Source of the DNA: Bacteroidota bacterium
GTDB taxonomy: Bacteria; Bacteroidota; Bacteroidia; B-17B0; Aurantibacillaceae
Length of the DNA: 64,000 nt
NCBI GenBank assembly: GCA_016702705.1
Contig: JADJDM010000001.1
Coordinates: 186,001-250,000, forward strand
Reading direction: 5' to 3'
Shown here: one piece after another, positions 18,587-28,382 of the stretch
Position numbering within the stretch: the first letter of the stretch is position 1
Layout: each line of letters opens with the position of its first letter
Program-made: the position numbers and the translations under genes
The notes under the pieces: generated by a model
Database searches by the model: none
The model's input: only the letters and a program-made list of their open reading frames with translations
Told to the model about the DNA's origin: nothing

Positions 18587-19227
18587 TTATTTTTTAGCTA
18601 CTTCCTTTTTTGGTTCAACTGCAACCGCAGCAGAGTCAACTACAGCAGGAGCATTTCTAATCCCTTGTAATGTTTGCACATAGTGAACTAATTTCCAACG
18701 CTCTTCTGCATTTAATATTAAACCATGAGGTCCCATTGTTCCTTTACCTAAAGAAATTGAATAAAACATCTTTCCTTCTGATAAATTCTTTAATGCTCCA
18801 TCATAAGCTGGCGGTGGACCAGGAAGTTTTGCTGCAACCTTACCATCACCTTTTCCTGCATCACCATGACAGTGAACACAGAATTTTCCGTACAATACTT
18901 CACCTTCTTTTTTTCAACCTCAGGGCTAAAAGGAAGTGGATTTCTTAAGTTATCCGCCATTTCATAAGTCATACCCTTAGGAATAGCCGGAAGATATCCA
19001 CGTGCAATTGTGCCATCAACTGGTTTACGAGCCATTCTTAATGTATCTCCTGTTGCTGTAACGTATTCTCCATAATATCTCAATGCACGAGTACGATACA
19101 TATCAGGATTAAACTCAAATCCTGGGCTGTTTGGTACTTCTTCACAAGACGTAAAACCTGCAACCAGTGTGAGTGCCATCGCTGACACTACAATTGCTTT
19201 AAGGTTAATATATTTCTTAAATTTCAT
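18587..19227 (-). pseudogene. actE: ACIII monohaem cytochrome c subunit ActE, broken by a frameshift
   Basis: ActE is the lipid-anchored monohaem cytochrome that passes electrons from ACIII to the oxidase. The first frame has a lipoprotein signal (VAGFTSC) and FNPDMYRTRALRYYGEY; the second has the haem motif CVHCH, GDAGKGDGKVA, the distal Met in GTMGPHG and NAEERWKLVHYVQTLQG. The two are joined by restoring one base in the run of seven T at 18908-18914, giving SPEVEKKEGEVLYGKFCVHCHGD. Repaired length is about 213 aa, normal for the family. As given, no single frame contains both the export signal and the haem, so a true lesion would disable the complex; sequence error is more likely. Confidence 0.85.
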
Positions 19228-19246
19228 CGCTTAACGATTTTCTTTA

Positions 19247-19792
19247 TTAGTGTTCTTTTTCTGTAACTGTTCCCTTATGATTTACTTCACTTGCCCCTGT
19301 TGTTCTTAAAATAGATTCAGCAGCAGTTGCTTGTTCATCATTAAGTTCTAAGTAAATCATAAATTTATCATCTGTTGTACGAGGGTCCGGGTTCTTCGCC
19401 TTTGCGCCTGGCACTAACCAACAACGCAACAAGTAAGTTAAAGCCATACCATGAGCTGCGCAAAACACTGTTGATTCGAAAGTGATTGGAATAAACGCTG
19501 GCATTGCCATGTAATATTCAAAACTTGGTTTACCACCAATATCAGTAGGCCAATCGCTCACCATCATGTACCACATCATCCAAGTTGCAAGAGAAGCTCC
19601 TGTTAAACCATAAATAAAAGCAGTGATAGCAATACGTGTTCTTGGAACCCCGATTATTGGATCTATTCCGTGAATAGGAAACGGAGTGAATACCTCTTTA
19701 ATACGAATACCCGCATCACGAAGCTTTTTACATCCTTCTAACAAAGGAACCTCGTCATCGTATATTCCGTGTATAACTTGTTTAGTAGCCAT
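19247..19792 (-). CDS. actD: ACIII membrane subunit ActD (DUF3341)
   Basis: 181 aa starting MATKQVIHGIYDDEVPLLEG with the DUF3341 features RIKEVFTPFPIHGID and two membrane helices (about 56-78 and 96-120). ActD is a structural subunit of alternative complex III on the membrane side. It sits between actC (20 bp upstream) and actE (19 bp downstream), in the standard act order. Confidence 0.9.
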   Translation of the reverse strand: MATKQVIHGIYDDEVPLLEGCKKLRDAGIRIKEVFTPFPIHGIDPIIGVPRTRIAITAFIYGLTGASLATWMMWYMMVSDWPTDIGGKPSFEYYMAMPAFIPITFESTVFCAAHGMALTYLLRCWLVPGAKAKNPDPRTTDDKFMIYLELNDEQATAAESILRTTGASEVNHKGTVTEKEH

Positions 19793-19812
19793 ATCTTGTT
19801 TCTAATAAATTA

Positions 19813-21213
19813 TTAATGTCCGTGTGAATCATGAGCATGAGAAGCAGCTAATTTCTTTTGTGCTTCGCCTGATGATTTCAAAATTGATTTTAACTCAGCT
19901 TGCGCAATTACTGGGAATGTACGAGCATACAATAAGAAGAATGTAAAGAACATTCCAATTGTACCAACAAAAATTCCGATATCAATAAATGTTGGATGAT
20001 ACATATTCCAAGTACCTGGAACGAATGTACGACACAATGTAGGAACGATAATTACAAAACGCTCGAACCACATACCAATGTTTACAACGATTGATAATAC
20101 AAATGTGAAAGCTAAGTTTGTTCTTAATTTTTTAAACCAGAAGAGCTGTGGCGAAATTACGTTACACGTCATCATGGCTGCATACGCCCACCAGTATGGA
20201 CCGGTAGCTCGATTTAAGAATGCATACTGCTCAAACTCTACACCCGAATACCAAGCAACAAATAACTCAGTTAAGTAAGCAACACCTACAATTGAACCTG
20301 TAACAATGATTACAATGTTCATGTATTCGATATGCTTGATAGTTAAGTATGCTTCTAAGCCGTAAACTTTACGAATGATTAACATCAACGTTAATACCAT
20401 TGCGAAACCAGAGAATACCGCACCTGATACGAAATAAGGAGGGAAAATTGTTGTATGCCAACCTGGAACAACTGAGGTAGCAAAGTCAAAAGATACAATC
20501 GAGTGAACCGAGAATACTAATGGCGTTGATAAACCTGCTAATACTAAAGATACTTCTTCAAAACGACTCCAGTGACGAGCGCTTCCACCCCAACCGAAAC
20601 TTAAGAAAGCATAAACTTTTTTAGCCCTTGGTTTAATAATACGATCACGAACCATTGCGAAATCAGGAATTAAACCAATGTACCAGAAAACAATTGATAC
20701 AGTCATATATGTTGATACCGCAAAAACGTCCCATAATAATGGAGAGTTAAAGTTAGGCCATAAAGAACCAAATTGATTTGGTAATGGGAATAACATATAA
20801 TCTAACCAAGGACGACCAGTATGTAACAATACGAATATTGCAGCACACATTACGGCGAAGATGGTCATTGCCTCTGCAGAACGGTTAATTGCCATACGCC
20901 ATTTTTGACGGAATAACAATAACACGGCAGAGATTAAGGTTCCGGCATGACCGATACCAATCCACCATACGAAGTTAGTGATATCCCAAGCCCAATCAAC
21001 ACCGTTGTTTGAACCCCAAACACCAATACCTGTACCGATAGTATAAGCCAAACAGCCAATACCCCACATAAAAGTTAATGCCGAAATGGTAAACAAAATA
21101 TACCAATACTTGTTGGCTTTACCTTCAATAGGCCTAATGATATCATCAGTGATTTGTCTGTAAGACTTATCACCTAATATCAGAGGTTCTCTTATTCTCG
21201 ATTCTGCGTGCAT
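19813..21213 (-). CDS. actC: ACIII quinol-binding membrane subunit ActC (NrfD-like)
   Basis: 466 aa with about ten membrane helices. The start MHAESRIREPLILGDKSYRQ, WIGIGHAGTLISAVLLLFRQ, MCAAIFVLLHTGRPW and SVHSIVSFDFATSVVPGWH are the conserved blocks of ActC in the PsrC/NrfD family, which binds menaquinol next to the iron-sulfur subunit ActB. It ends in a His-rich tail (AASHAHDSHGH). Position two in the membrane part of the act operon, 58 bp after actB. Confidence 0.93.
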   Translation of the reverse strand: MHAESRIREPLILGDKSYRQITDDIIRPIEGKANKYWYILFTISALTFMWGIGCLAYTIGTGIGVWGSNNGVDWAWDITNFVWWIGIGHAGTLISAVLLLFRQKWRMAINRSAEAMTIFAVMCAAIFVLLHTGRPWLDYMLFPLPNQFGSLWPNFNSPLLWDVFAVSTYMTVSIVFWYIGLIPDFAMVRDRIIKPRAKKVYAFLSFGWGGSARHWSRFEEVSLVLAGLSTPLVFSVHSIVSFDFATSVVPGWHTTIFPPYFVSGAVFSGFAMVLTLMLIIRKVYGLEAYLTIKHIEYMNIVIIVTGSIVGVAYLTELFVAWYSGVEFEQYAFLNRATGPYWWAYAAMMTCNVISPQLFWFKKLRTNLAFTFVLSIVVNIGMWFERFVIIVPTLCRTFVPGTWNMYHPTFIDIGIFVGTIGMFFTFFLLYARTFPVIAQAELKSILKSSGEAQKKLAASHAHDSHGH

Positions 21214-21271
21214 ATTCTTATTTTATCTAAATTTTATACTAATTCTTTAATTATCGGTATGCTTCTCACGC

Positions 21272-24200
21272 TTATGCGTGATTCTTTTCTTCCTTTTTTC
21301 CTTCTTCTTTCTTAGCGCCTTCTTCAGCTTCCCAAGTAATTTCTTCCTCTTGGTTACGAACTTTCACCATGTAATTGATATTAGGTTTTACTCCTAACTC
21401 ATCTAATAAGAAGTAGCTTCTCTCATCAGCACGTAATTTAGAAACAACTGAAGTCTCATCGTTAGCATCACCGAAAACGATTGCGTTTGTAGGACAAGCT
21501 GTTTGACAAGCTGTTTTAATTGCACCGTCTTTTAATGGTTGCCCAGATTTTTTAGCTTCTAATTTACCTGCTTGTGTACGTTGTGCACACATTGAGCATT
21601 TTTCCATAACACCTCTTGCGCGTACTGTAACATCTGGATTCATAACCATACGTCCTAAATCATCTTGAACTGGGTTCATGAAGAAATCAGGATTTTCGTT
21701 ATAGTTAAACCAGTTGAAACGACGTACTTTGAAAGGACAGTTGTTAGCACAGTAACGAGTACCAATACAACGGTTGTAAGTCATTTGATTTACACCTTCT
21801 GAACTATGACTAGTAGCTAATACTGGACAAACATTTTCACAAGGAGCATGATTACAATGTTGACACATCATTGGTTGGAAAGTAACCTTCGGGTTATTTG
21901 AAGGAGTTTCCATTTGAAGATACATATCCATAGTACCAACGTGATCTACTTCAGCTTTCTTCTTATCCATATCTGAAGTATAGTAACGATCGATACGTAA
22001 CCAGTGCATTTCACGGGTTTTCATTACTTGATCTTTACCAACAACAGCAACATTATTTTCTACAGTACAAGCCACAACACATGAACCACAACCTATACAA
22101 GAGTTTAAGTCGATAGCCATTGCCCAATGATGGCCAGGTCTATCAAAACTGTTATACAAATCAACCGATCCAGCAGCAACCGGGCCAGTGTGAGTAGCTA
22201 ACATTGCTTTTGGATTGTTTGAAGCAGGATCTGCTTTGTATTGTTTTAATGATGTTTCGCGCAATAAAAATTCTTCACGGCCCATGATGGTGTGATGAAT
22301 TTGTGTTGCAGCAAATTTGAATGATTCATTTGCATCAGCAAGTGTAACATCCGATGAAATATTTTGAATAGTATCGTTAGTCCAAGATAACATCTCAAAC
22401 GCATTTTGTCCGATACCATTAGCTACTTTCATATCAGCAGCGTTACGACCGTAACCCAATGCAATACCAATTGTTCCTTTTGCTTGACCCGGTTGAGGAT
22501 AAACAGGTAATTTTTTAGTTACTCCGTTAACTGTAACATTAACAACAGTAGCATCAATATCCTGACGTAACATTTCTTTGAACCCTTGTGCTTTCACATC
22601 TTCAGGGCACATAGTAACATAATTATCCCAAGTTACTTTAGAGATAGGATCAGGTAATTCCATTAACCATGGGTTATTACTTTGATTACCATTTCCTAAA
22701 CCAATTTTTTCGTAAACTGTTAATTCCCAAGTCCCAGCTTTAACAGCAGTAGCTTTTGCAGCAGCTCCATCATAATCAACATTAATTGGCGCAGTAACTA
22801 CCTCAACAACTTTTTCTTCTTTAACAGGTTTTTTAGGCTCAGCCATTTTAGGCATTGAGTCGTTAACTAATGCTTCTATTACTGTAGCAACACCAGTTAA
22901 GATTGGTCTACCACTTGAATCTTTTGCCATTGGCGCAATTGCATCAACTACAGCAGCTTTAGATACATTTACTTTTAATACACCATCGTGTAAAGTATTT
23001 GCCCAAAAATCATAGAAATTACCATATTTACCTTGCATTGGGAAAATATGATTTTGCCAAAATGCTTGTAAATATGTTAAGTAATCAGTTTTAACAGCTG
23101 CCCATTTTAACAATGAATCTTGTGCTTGACGTGTTCCTTCGAAACGTGGAGCGCAGAATAATTGAGAAATAGTTGGTTGTTGTAAACTGTATTGTCCTCT
23201 TTTTGGATTTGCATCTCCCCAACTTTCTAACCAGTTGTTATCAGGGCAAACGTAATCTGCTTTTTGAGCTGTTTCGTCATTTACCTGAGCAAATGCAATC
23301 TTTAAACCTACTTTAGAATATGCCGCAGCAAAATTCATTTTAGCAGGAGTAGTATAAATAGGGTTTGTATTGTAAGTTATGATAGCTCCAATTTTACCCG
23401 CAGCCATATCATCTACTAATCCTTTAAATTTAGCATCATCGCCTTGTTTAAGGTTAGAGTACATTTCAACATCAACCGATTTGCCATAATTATCAAGCAT
23501 TTCATTGATACCATTGATAAGCACTTGTACGTTTGTATCGTTTAATCCACAAACAACTAATGACTTCCCTTTTTCTTTTACTAATTCAGAAGCAATTTTA
23601 GCGATTGCTTTGTTAGCTTCTTCGTTTGTAGTTTTAGCAGCTCCAACAGATGATTTACCAACAGCTTTAGCAACTTCATTATATAATGCAACAACTGCTT
23701 TTCCTGTTTCAGATGGTTTAACCATGTAACGCTCATCAGCATTTGCTCCTGTTAAAGATAAATTTGCTTCGAAATGGTAGTGCTTACTCATTTCACGCTT
23801 ATCCGCATTTACCTTACGGTTTTCAGCATATTGAGCAGCAAATTCTTTGTTCCCTCCTAACCAAGTTCCTAAGAAATCAGCAGCAAAACCAACAATTATG
23901 TTAGCCTTACTAAAATCGTAAGAAGAAATAACTTTTTTACCAAATGTAGTTTCGTTAGCGTTTCTTAAAGCACTATATGAAACTGAATCGTATTGATAAA
24001 CTTTTGCAGTTGAATATTTAGAAGTAAATTCAGCAATTACCGCTCTAGTTGAAGGCGAAATAATTGTTGAAGATAAAATTGCAATTTCTTTTCCTGAAGC
24101 AGCAACATCACCTAATTGTTTAGCGATAGCTGAATCAACATTTGCCCAAGTTGCAGGTGCACCTTTAGCAATTGGTCCAGTTAAACGAGCTCCATCATAT

Positions 24201-24625
24201 AAAGATAAAATAGATGATTGAACACGAGCAGTTGTTCCAGTGTTTCCACCTTTCATTGCATCGTTACCATCTACTTTAATTGGACGACCTTCTCTTGTTT
24301 TAACTAAAACAGAAGCGTAATCGTGACCATCGTAAAAAGTAGAAGCATAAAAGTTAGCAATCCCTGGAGTAACTTCTTCAGGTTTTACAACGTAAGGAAT
24401 CGACTTAATTACTGGCGTTTCGCAAGAAGCTAAAACAGCAGCAGTAGTAGTGAAACCCATTACTTTTAGGAAATCACGGCGCGAAGTATTTGAAGAAGTA
24501 GTTTCTTCTTTCAAAAGACCTTCCAATGGAAGCTCTTCGGCAAACTCATTATTGGCATTGTTTTGGAACTCAGAACTGTTGTGTAGTTCTGGTAATCCTT
24601 TCCAATATCTTTTTGTTGTCCCCAT
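21272..24625 (-). CDS. actB: ACIII fused molybdopterin-like/iron-sulfur subunit ActB
   Basis: 1117 aa. The twin-arginine signal SRRDFLKVMGF at about residues 49-59 exports the folded protein. The N-terminal two thirds resemble a molybdopterin oxidoreductase, which in ACIII has lost its cofactor; the C-terminal third is a four-cluster ferredoxin with CIGCGSCVVAC, CQHCNHAPCENVCP, CIGTRYCANNCP and CSMCAQRTQAGK...CQTACP. These clusters carry electrons from menaquinol towards the haems of ActA and ActE. The tail is Glu/Lys-rich. The second gene of the operon, 30 bp after actA. Confidence 0.94.
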   Translation of the reverse strand: MGTTKRYWKGLPELHNSSEFQNNANNEFAEELPLEGLLKEETTSSNTSRRDFLKVMGFTTTAAVLASCETPVIKSIPYVVKPEEVTPGIANFYASTFYDGHDYASVLVKTREGRPIKVDGNDAMKGGNTGTTARVQSSILSLYDGARLTGPIAKGAPATWANVDSAIAKQLGDVAASGKEIAILSSTIISPSTRAVIAEFTSKYSTAKVYQYDSVSYSALRNANETTFGKKVISSYDFSKANIIVGFAADFLGTWLGGNKEFAAQYAENRKVNADKREMSKHYHFEANLSLTGANADERYMVKPSETGKAVVALYNEVAKAVGKSSVGAAKTTNEEANKAIAKIASELVKEKGKSLVVCGLNDTNVQVLINGINEMLDNYGKSVDVEMYSNLKQGDDAKFKGLVDDMAAGKIGAIITYNTNPIYTTPAKMNFAAAYSKVGLKIAFAQVNDETAQKADYVCPDNNWLESWGDANPKRGQYSLQQPTISQLFCAPRFEGTRQAQDSLLKWAAVKTDYLTYLQAFWQNHIFPMQGKYGNFYDFWANTLHDGVLKVNVSKAAVVDAIAPMAKDSSGRPILTGVATVIEALVNDSMPKMAEPKKPVKEEKVVEVVTAPINVDYDGAAAKATAVKAGTWELTVYEKIGLGNGNQSNNPWLMELPDPISKVTWDNYVTMCPEDVKAQGFKEMLRQDIDATVVNVTVNGVTKKLPVYPQPGQAKGTIGIALGYGRNAADMKVANGIGQNAFEMLSWTNDTIQNISSDVTLADANESFKFAATQIHHTIMGREEFLLRETSLKQYKADPASNNPKAMLATHTGPVAAGSVDLYNSFDRPGHHWAMAIDLNSCIGCGSCVVACTVENNVAVVGKDQVMKTREMHWLRIDRYYTSDMDKKKAEVDHVGTMDMYLQMETPSNNPKVTFQPMMCQHCNHAPCENVCPVLATSHSSEGVNQMTYNRCIGTRYCANNCPFKVRRFNWFNYNENPDFFMNPVQDDLGRMVMNPDVTVRARGVMEKCSMCAQRTQAGKLEAKKSGQPLKDGAIKTACQTACPTNAIVFGDANDETSVVSKLRADERSYFLLDELGVKPNINYMVKVRNQEEEITWEAEEGAKKEEGKKEEKNHA

Positions 24626-24655
24626 CTATGTTGAATCGTTTACGTTCGAAAATTA

Positions 24656-25933
24656 TTAATAATGACACTTAGCACACTCTAAACCGCCCATTTCTGCAAC
24701 AGTGAATGTCTTTCTGTGATCTCCTTTGTATTTCTCTTTCATGAAAGCATGTAACTTATCGTAGTATGCGTTTCCTTCAGTTGCTACATCCGTTTTGCGG
24801 TGACATTCGATACACCAAGCCATTGTTAACGGAGATTTTTGCTCAACAACTGTCATTTCTTTTACATTACCGTGACAAGTTGCACACTCTTGTTTACCAA
24901 CAACAACGTGTTGTGAGTGATTGAAATAAACATGCTCAGGTAAATTGTGAACTTTAATCCATTGAATTGGATTTTCTTTTGTTTTATCGTAAGTTCCTGT
25001 TTTTGGATCGAAACCTGCAGCTGCGTAAATCTTAGCGATTTCTTTCTCTCCGTATTGAGGTCCAGTTTGGATTCCTTTATGACAGTTCATACAAACGTTA
25101 ACTGTAGGAATTCCTGAGTGACGAGATTTTTCAACGCTGTTGTGGCAGTATTGACAAGCAATTGCATTGTCGCCAGCGTGTAACTTGTGAGAGAATTTAA
25201 TTGGTTGTTCTGGTTTGTAACCTTTATCAGTTTCTTTATCGTAATAAACACCTATCATAAATAAGCTGTTCCAGCATCCACGCATTCCTATTAATAATAA
25301 GATGATGCAGAAAACACCAATTAAACGACGGTTACCTTTTGACCAATCGCGTGCTTCTTGCAAAAATGTTTTTGACAATTCTTCTTCAGGAGTATTGTGC
25401 GCCACAGAAGATAATGAATTACGAACACCACGAAGGATTGTAATTAATATTGCAAGAATTACAATAATTGCTAAAATCAAATAAAGCGGGTCGATCCCCC
25501 CTTTTGTTTCTTTAGCAACTTCTACGTCTCCCGCTGCTCCGGCAGCAGCTACAGGTTTAACTTCAACTGGAGGATTAACAATATATTCTGTTATTGCTTT
25601 GATGTCATCATCGCTCAAGGTACCTTCGAAAACACTCATAGCTGCATTACCATTTTCTTTGTAGATCTTATTTGCATAAGCATCTCCAGCCTTAATCAGT
25701 TTTTGATTGTTCTTTATCCAATTGAACAACCAGTCTCCTTTAGGAGCGCGATCAGCAATACCAGCCAAACCAGGTCCAGCTAGCTTTTGGTCGGTCATAG
25801 CATGACATACAGCACAGTTTTGTTTGAATAGACCTTTTCCATCGGCAGCAAGTGCCTTGTTTGTGAGAGTGAAGCCCGTTAAAAGCACGCCAATCAATAG
25901 ATTCAGGGCCGATCGGGAAATATTTTTTATCAT
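24656..25933 (-). CDS. actA: ACIII multihaem cytochrome c subunit ActA
   Basis: 425 aa with a signal peptide (to about residue 29). A class I cytochrome c domain comes first (CAVCH at 40-44, then ADRAPKGDWL and TEYIVNPP), followed by membrane helices near 145-170 and 202-228, then five more haem motifs: CQYCH, CMNCH, CATCH, CIECH and CAKCH, the last ending the protein. The pentahaem part is the known ActA; the N-terminal single-haem domain is extra compared with the pentahaem core and raises the total to six. It is the first gene of the actABCDEF-ctaCD operon, with a good promoter 32 bp upstream. Confidence 0.93.
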   Translation of the reverse strand: MIKNISRSALNLLIGVLLTGFTLTNKALAADGKGLFKQNCAVCHAMTDQKLAGPGLAGIADRAPKGDWLFNWIKNNQKLIKAGDAYANKIYKENGNAAMSVFEGTLSDDDIKAITEYIVNPPVEVKPVAAAGAAGDVEVAKETKGGIDPLYLILAIIVILAILITILRGVRNSLSSVAHNTPEEELSKTFLQEARDWSKGNRRLIGVFCIILLLIGMRGCWNSLFMIGVYYDKETDKGYKPEQPIKFSHKLHAGDNAIACQYCHNSVEKSRHSGIPTVNVCMNCHKGIQTGPQYGEKEIAKIYAAAGFDPKTGTYDKTKENPIQWIKVHNLPEHVYFNHSQHVVVGKQECATCHGNVKEMTVVEQKSPLTMAWCIECHRKTDVATEGNAYYDKLHAFMKEKYKGDHRKTFTVAEMGGLECAKCHY

Positions 25934-25964
25934 ATTAAAACTTAATTTTATGACATTTCGATGA

Positions 25965-25991
25965 CAAAAGTAGCCACCTTTTGGGTCGCAA
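25965..25991 (-). promoter_or_regulatory. Predicted promoter of the act-cta operon
   Basis: On the minus strand TACTTTTG (25965-25972) is a full match to the -7 consensus TAnnTTTG, and TTG at 25989-25991 lies 16 bp upstream, one less than the usual 17-23. The -7 element ends 32 bp before the actA start. The other 200 bp up to murI hold nothing I can identify. Confidence 0.5.
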
Positions 25992-26199
25992 ATTTAACAG
26001 AAGATTACATTCGAGATACTGCAAACGTTAATTTTTTTAACGTTTTTGTTAATTTATATTGATTCTAAATAAGGCGAGGTTTTTAGTCGATAGTTTTCCT
26101 TGATTTGTCTGCATTTTTTTGAAGATTCTTTCGAGATGAATTGGAGCTTAAAATCAAAGCTTTCCATTTTGGTAATTTGATGCATCTTTGCAAAAGAAA

Positions 26200-27025
26200 A
26201 TGAGAGCTCAAAAATCATGTATAGGTTTTTTTGATTCGGGTTATGGAGGACTAACTATTTTAAAAGAAGTGGTAGCCAAAATGCCAGAATATAACTATGT
26301 GTATTTAGGCGATAATGCCCGCGCCTTATGGTTCGCGCTCATTTGAAACAGTGTATGAATATACATTAGAGTGCGTGAAAAAATTATTTGAAATGAATTG
26401 TGAATTAGTTGTACTAGCTTGTAATACCGCATCTGCAAAGGCTTTGCGCAGCATACAACAAAAAGATTTACCTACACTTGCCCCGCATAAAAGAGTATTG
26501 GGTGTTATTAGGCCAACTACTGAAATTATTAGTTCCTACACCAAAACAAATAAAGTAGGTGTACTTGCAACTAGCGGTACAGTAAGTTCACAATCGTATG
26601 TGATTGAAATTAATAAATTTTCGCCGCAAGTGGAAGTGTTTCAAGAAGCTTGCCCGATGTGGGTTCCGTTAATTGAGAACAATGAAATAAATAATGAAGG
26701 CGCTGATTATTTTTTTAAAAAAAACATTCAAAACTTACTGAATAAAAATAAAGAAATAGATACTATCCTGCTTGGTTGCACGCATTATCCTTTAATTATT
26801 GATAAAATAAAGGCACTTGTTCCTCCTAACATAAATGTAATTGCGCAAGGTGAATTGCTTGCTAATAGTTTGTGTGATTATTTAAGTCGTCATAAAGAAA
26901 TTGAAGTAAAACTGGGCAAAAATAAGCAGGTTGAGTTTTTTACCACCGATTCCACCGAGTTATTTGATCAACACGCTGGGGCATTTTATGGTTCGGAAAT
27001 TAAATCACAACATTTAAAGCTTTAG
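26200..27025 (+). pseudogene. murI: Glutamate racemase, broken by a 2-base deletion
   Basis: MurI makes D-glutamate for peptidoglycan. The ATG at 26200 opens CIGFFDSGYGGLTILKEVVAKMP...VYLGDNAR, with the first catalytic region; the frame then fails and continues in another as APYGSRSFETVYEYT, ACNTASAKALR (first catalytic Cys) and LGCTHYPLI (second catalytic Cys). The change of frame falls in GCCCGCGCC at 26318-26326, where one more GC or CG unit would restore DNARAPYGSRS. The repaired protein is about 275 aa, the normal length. As murI is usually essential in this phylum, I think the deletion is an error. Confidence 0.85.
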
Positions 27026-27104
27026 AATCGTTCAAATTAAATTAAAGTCTGCTTTCCTTAAAAATTTTATTGAATAATTTCCTGATTTATTTATATTAGC
27101 AAAC

Positions 27105-27147
27105 TGATAAATGTCAGTTTTCACTTTGTTTAAAGAAACTACCTTAG
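27105..27147 (+). promoter_or_regulatory. FNR/CRP-like site and -7 element of the histidine kinase gene
   Basis: ACTGATAAATGTCAGT (27103-27118) contains TGA-N6-TCA at 27105-27116 with matching outer bases. TACCTTAG at 27140-27147 matches TAnnTTTG at five of six fixed positions. Centre-to-centre distance is 33 bp, which puts the site at about -41 from the expected start of transcription, the class II activator position. The same spacing recurs upstream of 31239 and 43538. Confidence 0.55.
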
Positions 27148-27162
27148 TTTCATTATAACAAA

Positions 27163-28370
27163 GTGAAACAAAGTAAAATCCATAATAGCAGCGACATGGA
27201 AAGCTTAAATGCTTTGTTTTTACATTCTACAGAGGGAATCATAATAGCCAATAAAAAGGGGCAAATAATAAAAGCTAACCCAAGTTCAGAAAGATTATTT
27301 GGCTACAACGAAAACGAATTAGTTGGTTTAAGTGTTGAAGCCTTAATTCCATCACGTTTTAAGGAAAGGCATGAGGGTCATCGCGAAAACTACAATAAAT
27401 CACCTCACCCAAGAGCAATGGGAAAGGATATGACTTTGTTTGCAAGAAGAAAAGATGATTCAGAATTCCCAGTAGAGATAAGTTTAAGTAATTATACACA
27501 AGAAGAAGAGCCTTACGTAATTGCTTTTATTATTGATATAACCGAACGTAAACAAGCGGAAGAGAAAATAAAGCGTATTAATGTAGAGCTTGAGCAAAAA
27601 GTTACCGAACGCACTAAAGTATTGCAAGAGGCTTTACGTGAATTAGAAAACTCAAAAGAAAAATTAAGCAAGGCCTTAACAAAAGAAAAAGAACTAAATG
27701 ATTTAAAATCTCGTTTTGTTACCATGGCTTCGCATGAGTTTAGAACACCTTTAAGTACAATACTTTCATCGGTATCATTAATCGACAAATACAAAACGGA
27801 AAGCGAAGATGATAAACGTAAAAAACATGTTGATAGAATTAAATCTTCGGTAACCAACATGACATTTATTCTAAATGATTTCCTTTCTGCTGAAAGATTA
27901 GAAGAGGGGAAAATTTTTGCAAAGCCAAGTGAGTTTAGTTTGCCACAGATTATTGAAGAGATAACCTCGGATATTAAAAACATTCAGAAAAAGGGCAACA
28001 AATTATACACGCACACACGGGAGCTGAAATAATAAATTGCGACAAACAAATGATTCGCAATATTTTATTGAACTTACTTTCGAATGCAATTAAGTTTACT
28101 GGAGAAGATGGTGTAATAAATATTACTACTTCAAATACAGCAAAAGAAATTAAATTGACTGTAAAAGACAATGGAATAGGCATTGCCAAAGAGGATCAAC
28201 AATATCTATTCGAACGATTCTTCCGCGCGAAAAATGCAACCAACATACAAGGCACAGGATTAGGTTTAACCATTATAGTAAAATATTTAGAGGCACTTGA
28301 TGGCAAAATAGATTTTGAAAGTGAATTGAATGAGGGGACTACATTTAGCATTACCATACCAAATCATTAA
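27163..28370 (+). pseudogene. Cytosolic PAS-domain sensor histidine kinase, broken by a frameshift
   Basis: The N-terminal PAS domain (LFLHSTEGIIIANKKGQIIKAN to YVIAFIIDITERK) is followed by a coiled coil, the HisKA box MASHEFRTPLSTILSS with the phospho-acceptor His, and the ATPase domain (NLLSNAIKF, DNGIGI, GTGLGLTI). No membrane helix is visible, so it senses an internal signal. The frame breaks in GGG at 27993-27995; one more G restores KGQQIIHAHTGAEIINCDKQMIRNILLN. The start is GTG at 27163 or the ATG at 27196. The response regulator gene follows 12 bp on. The PAS shows no Cys or His cluster that names its cofactor. Confidence 0.85.
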
Positions 28371-28382
28371 TTAAAAAACATA

